The position numbers were made by a program, and so were the translations under genes. A stretch of 64,000 nucleotides of DNA from Mycobacterium persicum (lineage in GTDB: Bacteria; Actinomycetota; Actinomycetes; Mycobacteriales; Mycobacteriaceae). The notes under the pieces were generated by a model. The model saw nothing but the letters and a program-made list of their open reading frames with translations, searched no databases and was not told the origin of the DNA. Of the stretch, positions 27,859 through 36,810 are shown one piece after another. Every line of letters starts with the position of its first letter. Positions within the stretch are counted from its first letter, which is position 1. Location: assembly GCF_002086675.1 (NCBI RefSeq), contig NZ_MVIF01000001.1, positions 1 through 64,000 of the forward strand, read 5' to 3'.

Positions 27859-28506
27859 CTAGCCGGACGGCAACGAAAATGCCTGGCGCACCGCGTCGAT
27901 CGCGTCGTGGTCGCCGTCGAATCGGATTCGGCGCAGCGCCGCCTGGCGGTCGGCCTCACCGGCACCGAGGCGGGCGGCGACCAGATCCGCCGCGTCGGCG
28001 GTGATCGTGACCGATGGCTCGCCGCGCGCGCCGCCGAGACGGCCGTGTGTCACGGCGAACTCGAACCGGCGGCCGTCGACCTCGACGCGGCAGGTCGCCT
28101 CCACACCCGCGGCCTTCAGCGGGTCGAAGCCCAGCAGTATCCCGGCCAAAAATCCGTTCAACGGCGACACCTGGCCGTCGTCGACGGGATCGAGCAGGTC
28201 CAGTCCGAACCGCGCGATGCTTCCCAGGACGGGAGGCACCCGCTGCCAACCGACGTCGCTGAGGGTGTAGACGGTGCGCCCGATCGGAGGTGGTAAGTCG
28301 GTGCGCTCGACCAGCCCGAAGTCCTGTAGTTGTTTGAGCCGCTCGGCAAGCAGGTTGGTGGCGATGCCGGGCAGTGCGGCGCGCAGATCGCCGTAGCGGC
28401 GGGGACCGCCGACCAACTCACGCAGGACCAGCAGGGTCCACCGCTCACCGAGGATGTCGAGCCCGCGCGCGATGGGGCAGTTCTGGTTGTAGTTGCGGGT
28501 CGCCAT
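27859..28506 (-). CDS. HxlR-family transcriptional regulator with C-terminal sterol-carrier-like domain
   Basis: A 215-residue regulator. The N-terminal winged helix (NYNQNCPIARGLDILGERWTLLVLRELVGGPRRYGDLRAALPGIATNLLAERLKQLQDFGLVERT) is a classic HxlR domain with the conserved Cys of the family at residue 10. Residues about 115-215 resemble an SCP2-like fold (VTHGRLGGARGEPSVTITADAADLVAARLG). It is divergent from the MFS exporter with 79 bp between starts, so it likely controls that unit, perhaps responding to a small molecule or redox state. In M. tuberculosis crtB and idsA1 lie next to guaA instead, so the gene belongs to an accessory insertion. Confidence 0.88.
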   Translation of the reverse strand: MATRNYNQNCPIARGLDILGERWTLLVLRELVGGPRRYGDLRAALPGIATNLLAERLKQLQDFGLVERTDLPPPIGRTVYTLSDVGWQRVPPVLGSIARFGLDLLDPVDDGQVSPLNGFLAGILLGFDPLKAAGVEATCRVEVDGRRFEFAVTHGRLGGARGEPSVTITADAADLVAARLGAGEADRQAALRRIRFDGDHDAIDAVRQAFSLPSG

Positions 28507-28554
28507 TGCGCCAGCCTATCGACAGTAGACATCTTTTTCCACCATATACTTGAT

Positions 28555-28584
28555 TATCTTGTCTTATAACTTTACTATCTTGTC
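28555..28584. promoter_or_regulatory. Candidate HxlR operator/promoter: direct repeat TATCTTGTC
   Basis: Two copies of TATCTTGTC (28555-28563 and 28576-28584) are 21 bp apart, two helical turns, in an unusually AT-rich 79-bp divergent intergenic region. The second copy touches the MFS start codon. This spacing suits a dimeric winged-helix repressor. It is unproven. Confidence 0.45.
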
Positions 28585-28585
28585 C

Positions 28586-30138
28586 ATGACTCTTCCGGCC
28601 TTCCGCAACCATCCCGTTCCGGCGCTCGCCGTCATCTGCCTCGGCGTCTTCGTCATCAGCGTCGACGCCACGATCGTCAACGTCGCCCTGCCCACGCTGT
28701 CGCGCGAACTGAGCGCCGACACCGCGCAGCTGCAATGGATCGTCGACGCCTACACCCTGGTGATGTCCGGCCTGTTGCTGTCGGCCGGCAGCCTCAGCGA
28801 CCGCTACGGCAGGAGCGGCTGGCTCAACGCCGGCCTCGTCCTGTTTGCGATCACCTCCGGCGTTGCCGCACAGGTGAATTCGGCGGACGCGCTGATCGCG
28901 GCGCGGGCCGCCATGGGTGTCGGCGCGGCGGTGATCTTCCCGACCACCCTGGGCCTGATCACCAACATCTTCACCGACCCCGTCCCCCGGGCCAAGGCGA
29001 TCGGTGTGTGGGCGGCCATGGTGGGCGTCGGGGTGGCCGTCGGGCCGATCAGCGGCGGCTGGCTGCTCGAACACTTCTGGTGGGGCTCGATCTTCATGGT
29101 CAACATCCCCATCGCGATCATCGCCAGCGCCGGCGGAATGCTGTTCGTCCCGACCTCGCGCGACCCGGCGGCACCCCGGGTCGACGTCCCCGGCCTGCTG
29201 CTGTCCGCGGTGGGTATCACGGTGTTGGTCTACACCGTCATCGAGGCACCCACCTGGGGCTGGACCAGCACCCGAACCGCCATCGGATTCGCTTTGGCCA
29301 CCACGGTTCTCGTTGGCTTCGCGCTGTGGGAACGGCGCAGCGGCCACCCGATGGTGGACGTGTCGGTATTCGCCGACCGTCGTTTCTCCGCGGCAGCCTG
29401 GCGGTGACCGCAGGCTTCCTGACGCTGTTCGGGTTCATCTTCGTCATCACCCAGTACTTCCAATTCATCAAGGAATACCGGGCATTCGAGACCGGGGTGC
29501 GGCTATTGCCGGTGGCGCTGTCGATCGCGCTGGCCAGCGTCCTGGGGCCGCGGCTGGTCGAGCGGGTCGGCACCACCGCCGTCGTCGCCGCCGGTCTGGG
29601 CGTGTTCGCCGCGGGCCTGGCCTGGGCGTCCACGGCCGATGCCGCCACGCCGTATCGCGAGATCGCGATGCAGATGCTGCTGCTCGGCGGCGGGCTCGGC
29701 CTCACCACCGCACCGGCCACCGAGGCGATCATGGGCTCCCTTTCGGCGGACAAGGCCGGGGTCGGCTCGGCCGTCAACGACACCACCCGCGAACTCGGCG
29801 GTACCCTCGGCGTGGCCATCGTGGGCAGCGTCTTCGCGTCCGTGTATTCGGGCCGGCTCGGCGCCAGCGCGGCGCTGACGACGCTGCCCGCCGACGTCCG
29901 CGCAGCCATGCGGCACTCAATCGCGGCCGCCTACAACGTGATCGGGCGGCTGCCGGCAGACCATGCCGTCGCCGTCCGCGGCACTGTCGACCGCGCCTTC
30001 CTCGACGGCCTGCAGGCCGGATCCCTGGTCTGCGCCGGCATCGCGCTGGCCGCCGCCGTCGTCGTCGCGGTGTTCTTGCCGGCACGCGCGCCACACCCAA
30101 CCGCGCCCACCCCGGCAACTGCACTGACGCGAACGTAA
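28586..30138 (+). pseudogene. MFS drug/proton antiporter (DHA2/EmrB-like), broken by one frameshift
   Basis: A 14-helix MFS exporter starting at ATG 28586 (MTLPAFRNHPVPALAVICLGVFVISVDATIVNVALPTLSRELSA). Motif A-like GSLSDRYGRSG and motif C-like GVGVAVGPISGGWLLEHF are present. After RRFSAA the frame ends at 29407, while the natural continuation (SLAVTAGFLTLFGFIFVITQYFQFIKEYRAFETG...) lies in another frame from about 29395 to 30138. A missing base near 29390-29395 explains both. If real, the exporter lacks its last six or so helices; if a sequencing error, it is intact. It is divergent from hxlR and followed by two methyltransferase genes. Confidence 0.85.
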
Positions 30139-30188
30139 CGGCTTGCGACTCAACACACCACAACCCCGGAAGACAGGAGACCAACACG

Positions 30189-31004
30189 ATGAGTAGCACC
30201 TATGTCTTGGGCCACAACGACATCGAGGTGCAACGGTTGCTGCTGCAGGGACGACTGTACAACGACTACACCGAGCATGCGCTCCGGCTCGCCGGGCTGC
30301 GGCCGGGCATGCGGGTACTCGATGTCGGCTGCGGGCCCGGTGACGTGTCGTTCATCGCGGCCCGGCTGGTCGGCCCCACCGGAACCGTTCTCGGCGTGGA
30401 CGCCGCGCCCGAGATGATCGGGCTCGCCCGCGCCCGTGCCGCCGAACAAGGTTTGCCTACAGTGCGATTCAAGCAAGCCGCCATCGACGCGGTCAGCGAG
30501 GACGAACCAGTCGACGCGGTCGTCGGCCGGTTGATCCTGATGCACCTGCCCGACCCGGCCGCCACGCTGCGACACCTCAGCTCATTGGTGCGCCCCGGCG
30601 GCATAATCGCCTTCTCCGAGAACGACATCACCGGGACCCGCAGCGTTCCGGAGCTGCCGCTCTTTCGGCGCGTGACGACGCGGATCGCCCGCGCCTTCGA
30701 GGCTATCGGGCTGCCGCCGAGTTTCGGCACCAGCCTGCACACGGTGTTTCAGGACGCCGGTCTGGGCGCACCACGTCTTACCCTCGGCACCCCCATCGGT
30801 ACCGCCGCCGACACCGAGATCTTGGCCTACGCCGCCGAAGTATGGCGGTTGGTGTCTCCGACAGCACAACGGCTGGGCTTCGCCATCGACGAGCTCGCCG
30901 ACATCGACGAATTCGTGCCGAGATTCCGCCGCGAGATGTTGGCGGTCAACGCCGTCGTCACCATGCCTCCGCTGATCACCGCGTGGGCCCGGGTGCCGAA
31001 ATGA
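30189..31004 (+). CDS. SAM-dependent class I methyltransferase
   Basis: A 271-residue methyltransferase. Motif I is MRVLDVGCGPGDVSFIAARLVG near residues 40-60, with acidic motif VLGVDAAPEMI and post-motif VVGRLILMHLPDPAATLRHLSSLVRPGGIIAF. The type resembles UbiE/Menaquinone-like small-molecule methyltransferases; the substrate is unknown. AGACAGGAGACC precedes ATG 30189. The stop overlaps the next methyltransferase (ATGA). Together with the HxlR regulator and MFS exporter this looks like a small tailoring/export cassette. Confidence 0.87.
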   Translation: MSSTYVLGHNDIEVQRLLLQGRLYNDYTEHALRLAGLRPGMRVLDVGCGPGDVSFIAARLVGPTGTVLGVDAAPEMIGLARARAAEQGLPTVRFKQAAIDAVSEDEPVDAVVGRLILMHLPDPAATLRHLSSLVRPGGIIAFSENDITGTRSVPELPLFRRVTTRIARAFEAIGLPPSFGTSLHTVFQDAGLGAPRLTLGTPIGTAADTEILAYAAEVWRLVSPTAQRLGFAIDELADIDEFVPRFRREMLAVNAVVTMPPLITAWARVPK

Positions 31005-31837
31005 CCGACAGCCAGATCCATACCCAGTATTCGACTGGCCTGACTCAGGCCAATATCCGGCAGGCTCTGCTGGCCGCCGGAAAAGATCTCGAGCACCTGC
31101 GGCCCGCGGACCTGACCATGCTGGAGGACTTCCACACGATGGGCCGCTTTGCCACCACGGAATTGGTGGACCTGATCGGGATTACCGCCGACATGCGGGT
31201 TCTCGACGCCGGCAGCGGGATCGGCGGTACCGCCCGCTTCGTCGCCGATCGGTGCCGGTGCCGGGTGACCGCTGTCGACCTGACCGATGAGTACTGCCAA
31301 ACCAATCGTTGGCTCAATCGACTTGTCGGGCTCGACGAGCGGATTAGCGTCTGGCAGGCAGATGTCACCGAACTACCCTTTGCCGAAGCCACTTTCGACG
31401 TTGTCTTCAGCCAGCATGTCCAGATGAACGTGGTCGACAAGACCCGCCTCTACCGGGAAACGCGTCGGGTAACCGTCGCCGGTGGCCGACTTGCCCTGTG
31501 GGACATCACTATTGGCGAGCCGGGTGAACTCGATTATCCGCTGCCCTGGGCCGACCAACCCGGACGTAGCCACCTGGTCACTGCCGGCGAGTTGCGCGCC
31601 GTCGTCGAGTCGGCAGGGTTCGCGGTCGAGCACTGGAGCGATCTCACCGAGCAGGCCACCGCGACGATGCAGCTGCTGCTGTCACTGCCCGCCAACCCGC
31701 TTGGGCTGCACGCCTTCGTCGCCGACTTCGCACAGAAGGCCGAGAACCTCACCCGTGCGCTCGCTGACGGACGGCTGCGAGCGATCCGGGGGATCGCCAG
31801 AGCCGGAGCCGGGGCCAGAGCCGGGGCAATCAGTTAA
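31001..31837 (+). CDS. SAM-dependent methyltransferase (sarcosine/tocopherol-type class I)
   Basis: A 278-residue methyltransferase, translationally coupled to the preceding one by an ATGA overlap. Motif I is MRVLDAGSGIGGTARFVADRCRCRVTAVDLTDEYCQTNRWLN, with VWQADVTELPFAEATFDVVFSQHVQMNV and a motif III region GGRLALWDITIGEPGEL. This arrangement is typical of gamma-tocopherol, glycine/sarcosine or polyketide O/C-methyltransferases. It ends in an odd Ala/Gly/Arg tail (ARAGAGARAGAIS), perhaps a recent 3' rearrangement. The substrate is unknown. Confidence 0.86.
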   Translation: MTDSQIHTQYSTGLTQANIRQALLAAGKDLEHLRPADLTMLEDFHTMGRFATTELVDLIGITADMRVLDAGSGIGGTARFVADRCRCRVTAVDLTDEYCQTNRWLNRLVGLDERISVWQADVTELPFAEATFDVVFSQHVQMNVVDKTRLYRETRRVTVAGGRLALWDITIGEPGELDYPLPWADQPGRSHLVTAGELRAVVESAGFAVEHWSDLTEQATATMQLLLSLPANPLGLHAFVADFAQKAENLTRALADGRLRAIRGIARAGAGARAGAIS

Positions 31838-32126
31838 CTCGTTGCCGCCAAAGGGTTTCCATTGCGAAGCGCACCCATCGGCACCAGCGCTGACGCGTCG
31901 TTTGAGGCGTCGAGGTCTCGGATCATTGTCGGATCATTGCACCGCGCGGGATCGCCACTCACCGGGTCGTCCGGGGCCGCGGCGGTAACCGCGCCGCCAC
32001 CATGTTCGCCACCTCCGCGGGCGCGCCGGCGCCGTCCGCCTCAACTCGGACCCGCGGCGCCGGGATGCCCGATCCACATGAACGTGTCAGGGTCACGCGC
32101 TAAGGTGCCGTCATCGCCAGGGTGAG
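31838..32126. other. Intergenic stretch with no gene seen
   Basis: About 290 bp between the methyltransferase pair and the Rv3400-like gene. A short direct repeat TCGGATCATTG occurs twice around 31918-31940. No conserved ORF, RNA or clear promoter was recognised. It probably marks the right edge of the accessory insertion. Confidence 0.5.
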
Positions 32127-32176
32127 ATGGTGGACTGGTATCACCCAAATAACTGTGAGCGGGAGCGAGGTTGCCT

Positions 32177-32917
32177 GTGCTGGGTCTGCCGGAGAAGGTG
32201 CGTGCCTGTTTGTTCGACCTCGACGGTGTCCTCACCGATACCGCCAGCGTGCATACCAAGGCCTGGAAGGCCATGTTCGACGCGTACCTGTCCGAGCGGG
32301 CCGAGCGCACCGGGGAACCCTTCGTCCCCTTCGATCCGGCCACCGACTACCGCCGGTACGTCGACGGCAAGAAGCGCGAGGACGGGGTGCGGTCCTTCCT
32401 GGACAGCCGGGGAATCCAGCTGCCCGACGGAAATCCCGACGACCCCGGCGAAGCCGAAACGGTTTACGGGCTGGGCAACCGCAAGAACAACATGTTCCAG
32501 CAGGTGCTGCGCGACGAGGGGGTCGAGGTGTTCGACGGGTCGCGGCGCTATCTGGAAGCGGTCGCGGCGGCCGGGCTGGGCATCGCCGTGGTGTCGTCGA
32601 GCGCCAACACCCGCGACGTGCTGCAGATCACCGGCCTGGACCGGTTCGTCCAGCAGCGGGTGGACGGCGTCCGGCTGCGCGAAGAGCACATCGCCGGCAA
32701 GCCGGCCCCCGACTCCTTCCTGCGCGGGGCCCAGCTGCTCGACGCCGACCCGGACACAGCCGCCGTATTCGAGGACGCGTTGTCGGGCGTGCAGGCCGGA
32801 AGGGCCGGTAATTTCGGGTTCGTGGTAGGTGTCGACCGAGTGGGCCAGGCCGAGGACTTGCGGCGCAACGGCGCCGACGTGGTGGTCAACGATCTCGCCG
32901 AACTGCTCCAGTCATGA
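32177..32917 (+). CDS. HAD-superfamily beta-phosphoglucomutase (Rv3400-like)
   Basis: Interconverts beta-glucose-1-phosphate and glucose-6-phosphate. The HAD nucleophile motif [23 protein letters not shown] is near the N-terminus, followed by [12 protein letters not shown] (motif II) and the late motifs [15 protein letters not shown] and [12 protein letters not shown]. The stop overlaps the GH65 gene start (ATGA), and the pair makes chemical sense: GH65 phosphorylases release beta-glucose-1-phosphate. Start is uncertain: GTG 32177 (VLGLPEKV) or TTG 32171. A well-conserved N-terminus (MVDWYHPN, ATG 32127) is present in another frame, so the original N-terminal 15 or so residues seem cut off by an indel. 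Confidence 0.9.
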   Translation: MLGLPEKVRACLFDLDGVLTDTASVHTKAWKAMFDAYLSERAERTGEPFVPFDPATDYRRYVDGKKREDGVRSFLDSRGIQLPDGNPDDPGEAETVYGLGNRKNNMFQQVLRDEGVEVFDGSRRYLEAVAAAGLGIAVVSSSANTRDVLQITGLDRFVQQRVDGVRLREEHIAGKPAPDSFLRGAQLLDADPDTAAVFEDALSGVQAGRAGNFGFVVGVDRVGQAEDLRRNGADVVVNDLAELLQS

Positions 32918-35277
32918 TTACTGAAGAAGCCTTCCCCGTTGAACCGTGGCGGGTTCGCGAGACCAAGCTCGACCTGAACCTGCTGGCGCAGTCGGAATCG
33001 CTGTTCGCGTTGTCCAACGGACACATCGGCCTGCGCGGCAACCTCGACGAGGGCGAGCCGTACGGCCTGCCCGGCACCTACCTGAACTCCTTCTTCGAGA
33101 TCCGGCCGCTGCCCTACGCCGAGGCGGGATACGGGTACCCCGAGGCCGGCCAGACGGTCGTCGACGTCACCAACGGCAAGATCCTGCGCTTGTTGGTCGA
33201 CGACGAGCCGTTCGACGTCCGCTACGGCACGCTGATCTCCCACGAGCGGGTTCTCGACCTGCGCGCCGGGACACTGACCCGCCGGGCCCACTGGCAGTCG
33301 CCGGCGGGCAAGCAGGTCAAGGTGGTATCCACCCGGCTGGTGTCACTGGCCCACCGGGCCGCCGCCGCCATTGAGTACGTGGTGGAGGCCGTCGGCGAAT
33401 TCTCGCTTGTCACAGTGCAATCCGAACTCGTCACCAACGAGGACCAACCGGAGACCTCCGCCGACCCGCGGGTGTCGGCGATCCTGGAGAAACCACTGGA
33501 GGCCGTCGACCACGAATGCACCGAGTGCGGCGCGCTTCTCATGCACCGCACCCGCAGCAGCGCCCTGATGATGGCCGCCGCGATGGACCACGAGGTCGAG
33601 GTTCCCGGCCGGGTCGAAATCACCACCGACGCCCGCGCCGACTTGGCCCGGACCACGGTGATCTGCGGGCTGCGCCCGGGACAGAAGCTGCGCATCGTCA
33701 AATACCTGGCGTATGGCTGGTCCAGCCTGCGCTCCCGCCCGGCGCTGCGCGACCAGGCTGCCGGGGCGCTGCACGGCGCGCGCTACAGCGGGTGGCAGGG
33801 GCTGCTGGATGCGCAACGCGCCTACCTCAACGACTTCTGGGAGAACGCGGACGTCGAGGTGGAAGGCGATCCCGAGTCCCAGCAGGCGGTCCGGTTCGGG
33901 CTGTTCCACCTGTTGCAGGCCAGCGCGCGCGCCGAACGCCGCGCCATCCCGAGCAAAGGCCTCACCGGCACCGGCTACGACGGACACGCCTTCTGGGACA
34001 CCGAGGGTTTCGTGCTGCCGGTGCTGACCTACACCGCGCCGCACGCGGTCGCCGACGCGCTGCGGTGGCGGGCCTCGACGCTGAACCTGGCCAAGGAGCG
34101 GGCCGCCGAGCTCGGCCTCGACGGCGCCGCGTTCCCCTGGCGGACCATCCGCGGGGAGGAGTGCTCGGCCTACTGGCCGGCCGGCACGGCCGCCTGGCAT
34201 ATCAACGCCGACATCGCGATGGCGTTCGAGCGGTACCGGACCGTCACCGGCGACCACACGCTCGAAAAGGATTGCGGCCTGGCCGTACTGGTGGAAACCG
34301 CCCGGCTGTGGCTCTCGCTCGGCCACCACGACCGGCACGGCGTGTGGCATCTCGACGGGGTCACCGGCCCCGACGAGTACACCGCCGTCGTGCGTGACAA
34401 CGTCTTCACCAACCTGATGGCCGCACACAACCTGGTTACCGCCGCCGACGCCTGCCTACGCCACCCGGAGACGGCCGAAACCATGGGCGTCACGACCGAA
34501 GAGATGGCCGCCTGGCGCGACGCCGCCGACGCCGTGAACATTCCCTACGACCAGGAGCTGGGGGTTCACCAGCAGTGTGAAGGGTTCACCACGTTCGCCG
34601 AGTGGGACTTCGAGGCCAATACCACCTACCCGTTGCTGCTGCACGAGGCTTACGTGCGGCTCTACCCCGCGCAGGTGATCAAGCAGGCCGACCTGGTGCT
34701 GGCCATGCAGTTCCAGAGCCATGCCTTCACCGCCGAACAGAAGGCGCGCAACGTCGACTACTACGAGCGGCGGATGGTGCGTGACTCGTCGCTGTCGGCC
34801 TGTACCCAGGCGGTGATGTGCGCCGAGGTCGGACACCTGGAGCTGGCCCATGACTATGCCTATGAAGCGGGCCTGATCGACCTTCGCGACCTGCACCGCA
34901 ACACCCGCGACGGGTTACACATGGCCTCGCTGGCCGGCGCCTGGACGGCGCTGGTCGGCGGCTTCGGCGGGCTGCGCGACGACGAGGGCGTGCTGTCCAT
35001 CGATCCCCAACTGCCCGACGGCATCTCGCGGCTGCGCTTCCGGCTGCGGTGGCGGGATTTCGGGGTGACCGTCGACGCCAATCACTCCGACGTCACCTAC
35101 ACGCTGCGCGACGGGCCCGGCGGCGAGCTGACGATCCGGCACGCCGGCGAGGACATCAAACTGGACACCTCGTCGCCGTCGACCATTGCCGTGCGCCCGC
35201 GCAAGCCGCTACTACCGCCTCCGCCGCAGCCGCCGGGCCGCGAACCGGTCCACCGCCGGCGCATCGCCGGCCACTGA
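32914..35277 (+). CDS. Glycoside hydrolase family 65 disaccharide phosphorylase/hydrolase (Rv3401-like)
   Basis: A 787-residue GH65 enzyme, the length of Rv3401. It has an N-terminal beta-sandwich ([38 protein letters not shown]) and an (alpha/alpha)6 barrel with [16 protein letters not shown], the general-acid motif [18 protein letters not shown] (Glu near residue 488), and a phosphate-binding-like region [21 protein letters not shown]65 enzymes phosphorolyse alpha-linked glucose disaccharides such as trehalose, maltose or kojibiose to beta-glucose-1-phosphate, which the overlapping mutase would convert to glucose-6-phosphate. The exact disaccharide cannot be told. The C-terminal tail ([21 protein letters not shown]) is Pro/Arg-rich. 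Confidence 0.94.
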   Translation: MITEEAFPVEPWRVRETKLDLNLLAQSESLFALSNGHIGLRGNLDEGEPYGLPGTYLNSFFEIRPLPYAEAGYGYPEAGQTVVDVTNGKILRLLVDDEPFDVRYGTLISHERVLDLRAGTLTRRAHWQSPAGKQVKVVSTRLVSLAHRAAAAIEYVVEAVGEFSLVTVQSELVTNEDQPETSADPRVSAILEKPLEAVDHECTECGALLMHRTRSSALMMAAAMDHEVEVPGRVEITTDARADLARTTVICGLRPGQKLRIVKYLAYGWSSLRSRPALRDQAAGALHGARYSGWQGLLDAQRAYLNDFWENADVEVEGDPESQQAVRFGLFHLLQASARAERRAIPSKGLTGTGYDGHAFWDTEGFVLPVLTYTAPHAVADALRWRASTLNLAKERAAELGLDGAAFPWRTIRGEECSAYWPAGTAAWHINADIAMAFERYRTVTGDHTLEKDCGLAVLVETARLWLSLGHHDRHGVWHLDGVTGPDEYTAVVRDNVFTNLMAAHNLVTAADACLRHPETAETMGVTTEEMAAWRDAADAVNIPYDQELGVHQQCEGFTTFAEWDFEANTTYPLLLHEAYVRLYPAQVIKQADLVLAMQFQSHAFTAEQKARNVDYYERRMVRDSSLSACTQAVMCAEVGHLELAHDYAYEAGLIDLRDLHRNTRDGLHMASLAGAWTALVGGFGGLRDDEGVLSIDPQLPDGISRLRFRLRWRDFGVTVDANHSDVTYTLRDGPGGELTIRHAGEDIKLDTSSPSTIAVRPRKPLLPPPPQPPGREPVHRRRIAGH

Positions 35278-35285
35278 GGCGGGGC

Positions 35286-35849
35286 TCAGCGCGGTTCGAG
35301 TATCCGCTCGACCTCGGCTTGCACCGCGCGCCGCAGTTCGTCGTCCGACAATTGCACACCGGTCGCCGAACGCAGCATAGGCTCGAATAGCCGCCAACCC
35401 AGCCGCAGCGCAACGGCATTGGCGACGGCCAGGCGCGCGCTGGCATCGTCGTGGTGGCGGGTTCGCACATAGTCGAGCAGTTCGGCGAGGTTGGGAAAAC
35501 GCGCCTGCAGTTGCTCGGCCGAATATCCGTCGAGCAGTGTCCGGGCCCACACCCGCGTCTGGCGGTCGAGCGCGCGGTCGAGCGCCTCGGCGGGTGCCCC
35601 GGAGCGCAGCAGCGCGGTCAGCTTGGCGCCGAGATGATTGAGCACGGCGCCGACGAGCTGTTCCTTGGTCCCGAAATGCCGAAACACCAACCCGTGGTTG
35701 ACCTTTGACCGGGCGGCGATGTCCCGGATCGACGTTGCGGCCGGACCGCGTTCGGCGAACAGGTCGGCGGCCGCCTCCAAAACCGCGGCGGCCACCTCGT
35801 CGCGCCCCGAGGGTGCCGCCAGGCGATCGGTTGCCGGTAGTGTAGTCAT
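35286..35849 (-). CDS. TetR-family repressor (Rv3405c-like)
   Basis: A 187-residue TetR regulator with N-terminal helix-turn-helix [49 protein letters not shown] and an all-helical ligand domain. The length and place beside an Rv3406-like dioxygenase match Rv3405c. It is divergent from that gene by 58 bp, and two overlapping palindromes fill the gap and reach its own start codon. It therefore likely represses both itself and the dioxygenase. In M. tuberculosis, mutations in Rv3405c raise Rv3406 and give resistance to certain carboxyquinoxaline compounds, as I recall. Rv3402c-Rv3404c, present between Rv3401 and Rv3405c in M. tuberculosis, are absent. Confidence 0.92.
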   Translation of the reverse strand: MTTLPATDRLAAPSGRDEVAAAVLEAAADLFAERGPAATSIRDIAARSKVNHGLVFRHFGTKEQLVGAVLNHLGAKLTALLRSGAPAEALDRALDRQTRVWARTLLDGYSAEQLQARFPNLAELLDYVRTRHHDDASARLAVANAVALRLGWRLFEPMLRSATGVQLSDDELRRAVQAEVERILEPR

Positions 35850-35888
35850 GCGACTACACTACCGGTGTAGTCAATTGACTACACCGGT
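35834..35888. promoter_or_regulatory. Two overlapping palindromic operators for the TetR repressor
   Basis: Palindrome 1 spans 35834-35865 (CCGGTAGTGTAGTC, four bases, then its complement). Palindrome 2 spans 35861-35888 (ACCGGTGTAGTCAA and its complement). Both are perfect, with 14-bp arms, and they share bases 35861-35865. GACTACAC-like half-sites appear four times. Site 1 covers the tetR start codon; site 2 lies 20 bp before the dioxygenase start. Confidence 0.85.
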
Positions 35889-35907
35889 CTTCTCGAGGAT
35901 GACAGCA

Positions 35908-36798
35908 ATGACCAACTTGATTGCAGTGCACAAACTGAGCAGCCGTATCGGTGCCCGAATCGACGGCGTCCGCCTTGGCGGCGACCTCCCACCGGCCGCG
36001 GTCGAGCAAATCCGCACCGCGCTGTTGACCCACAAGGTGATTTTCTTCCGTGACCAGCACCACCTCGACGACCAACAGCAGCTCGCATTCGCCGGCCTGC
36101 TGGGCACCCCAATCGGCCACCCGGCCGCCTCTGTTCTGGCCGCCGAGAACGCGCCGATCATCACCCCGATCAACTCCGAATACGGCAAGGCCAACCGCTG
36201 GCACACCGACGTCACCTTCGCCGCCAACTACCCTTCGGCCTCGGTGCTGCGCGCGGTCACCCTGCCCGGCTACGGCGGGTCGACGCTGTGGGCCAACACC
36301 GCGGCGGCCTACGAAGGACTGCCCGAACCGCTCAAGTGCCTGGCCGAAAACCTGTGGGCGCTGCACACCAACCGCCATGACTACCTGCATGCCGAACCAC
36401 TGACCGAGGCCCAGCGGGCGCACCGGCAGGCGTTTCAGAAACCCGATTTCCAGACCGAGCATCCGGTGGTGCGGGTGCACCCGGAAACCGGTGAGCGCAC
36501 CCTGCTGGCCGGCAGCTTCGTGCGCAACTTCGTCGGCCTGGACAGCCACGAGTCAAGCGTGCTCTTCGAACTACTACAACAGCGAATTACCATGCCGGAG
36601 AACACGATTCGCTGGAACTGGGAGCCGGGCGATGTCGCCATCTGGGACAACCGGGCAACCCAGCACCGGGCCATCGACGACTACGACGACCAGCATCGGC
36701 TGATGCACCGGGTCACCCTGATGGGCGACGTGCCCGTCGACGTGCACGGCCGGCGCAGCCGCGTGGTCAGCGGGGCACCGCTGGCTTTGGCCGGCTGA
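35908..36798 (+). CDS. Fe(II)/2-oxoglutarate-dependent alkylsulfatase, TauD family (Rv3406-like)
   Basis: A TauD-like dioxygenase of 296 residues. Iron ligands are visible in RWHTDVTF (HxD) and distal His in [13 protein letters not shown], with the 2-oxoglutarate Arg in [13 protein letters not shown]. Rv3406 has been characterised as a 2-oxoglutarate-dependent sulfate ester dioxygenase (alkyl sulfatase) that can supply sulfur, and this protein matches it nearly throughout ([40 protein letters not shown]). ATG 35908 is chosen over ATG 35899 because GAGG at 35895 is properly spaced only for the former. It is regulated by the divergent TetR repressor. Confidence 0.94.
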   Translation: MTNLIAVHKLSSRIGARIDGVRLGGDLPPAAVEQIRTALLTHKVIFFRDQHHLDDQQQLAFAGLLGTPIGHPAASVLAAENAPIITPINSEYGKANRWHTDVTFAANYPSASVLRAVTLPGYGGSTLWANTAAAYEGLPEPLKCLAENLWALHTNRHDYLHAEPLTEAQRAHRQAFQKPDFQTEHPVVRVHPETGERTLLAGSFVRNFVGLDSHESSVLFELLQQRITMPENTIRWNWEPGDVAIWDNRATQHRAIDDYDDQHRLMHRVTLMGDVPVDVHGRRSRVVSGAPLALAG

Positions 36799-36810
36799 GG
36801 AGCCGGCTGA

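Noticed and set aside
26341..28296. 651-residue plus-strand ORF opposite guaA and hxlR
   Set aside because: Spans two real minus-strand genes and their gap; composition is that of an antisense shadow.
28586..30138. Programmed frameshift in the MFS gene
   Set aside because: No slippery heptamer or downstream structure is evident at the break; a simple base loss is the better explanation.
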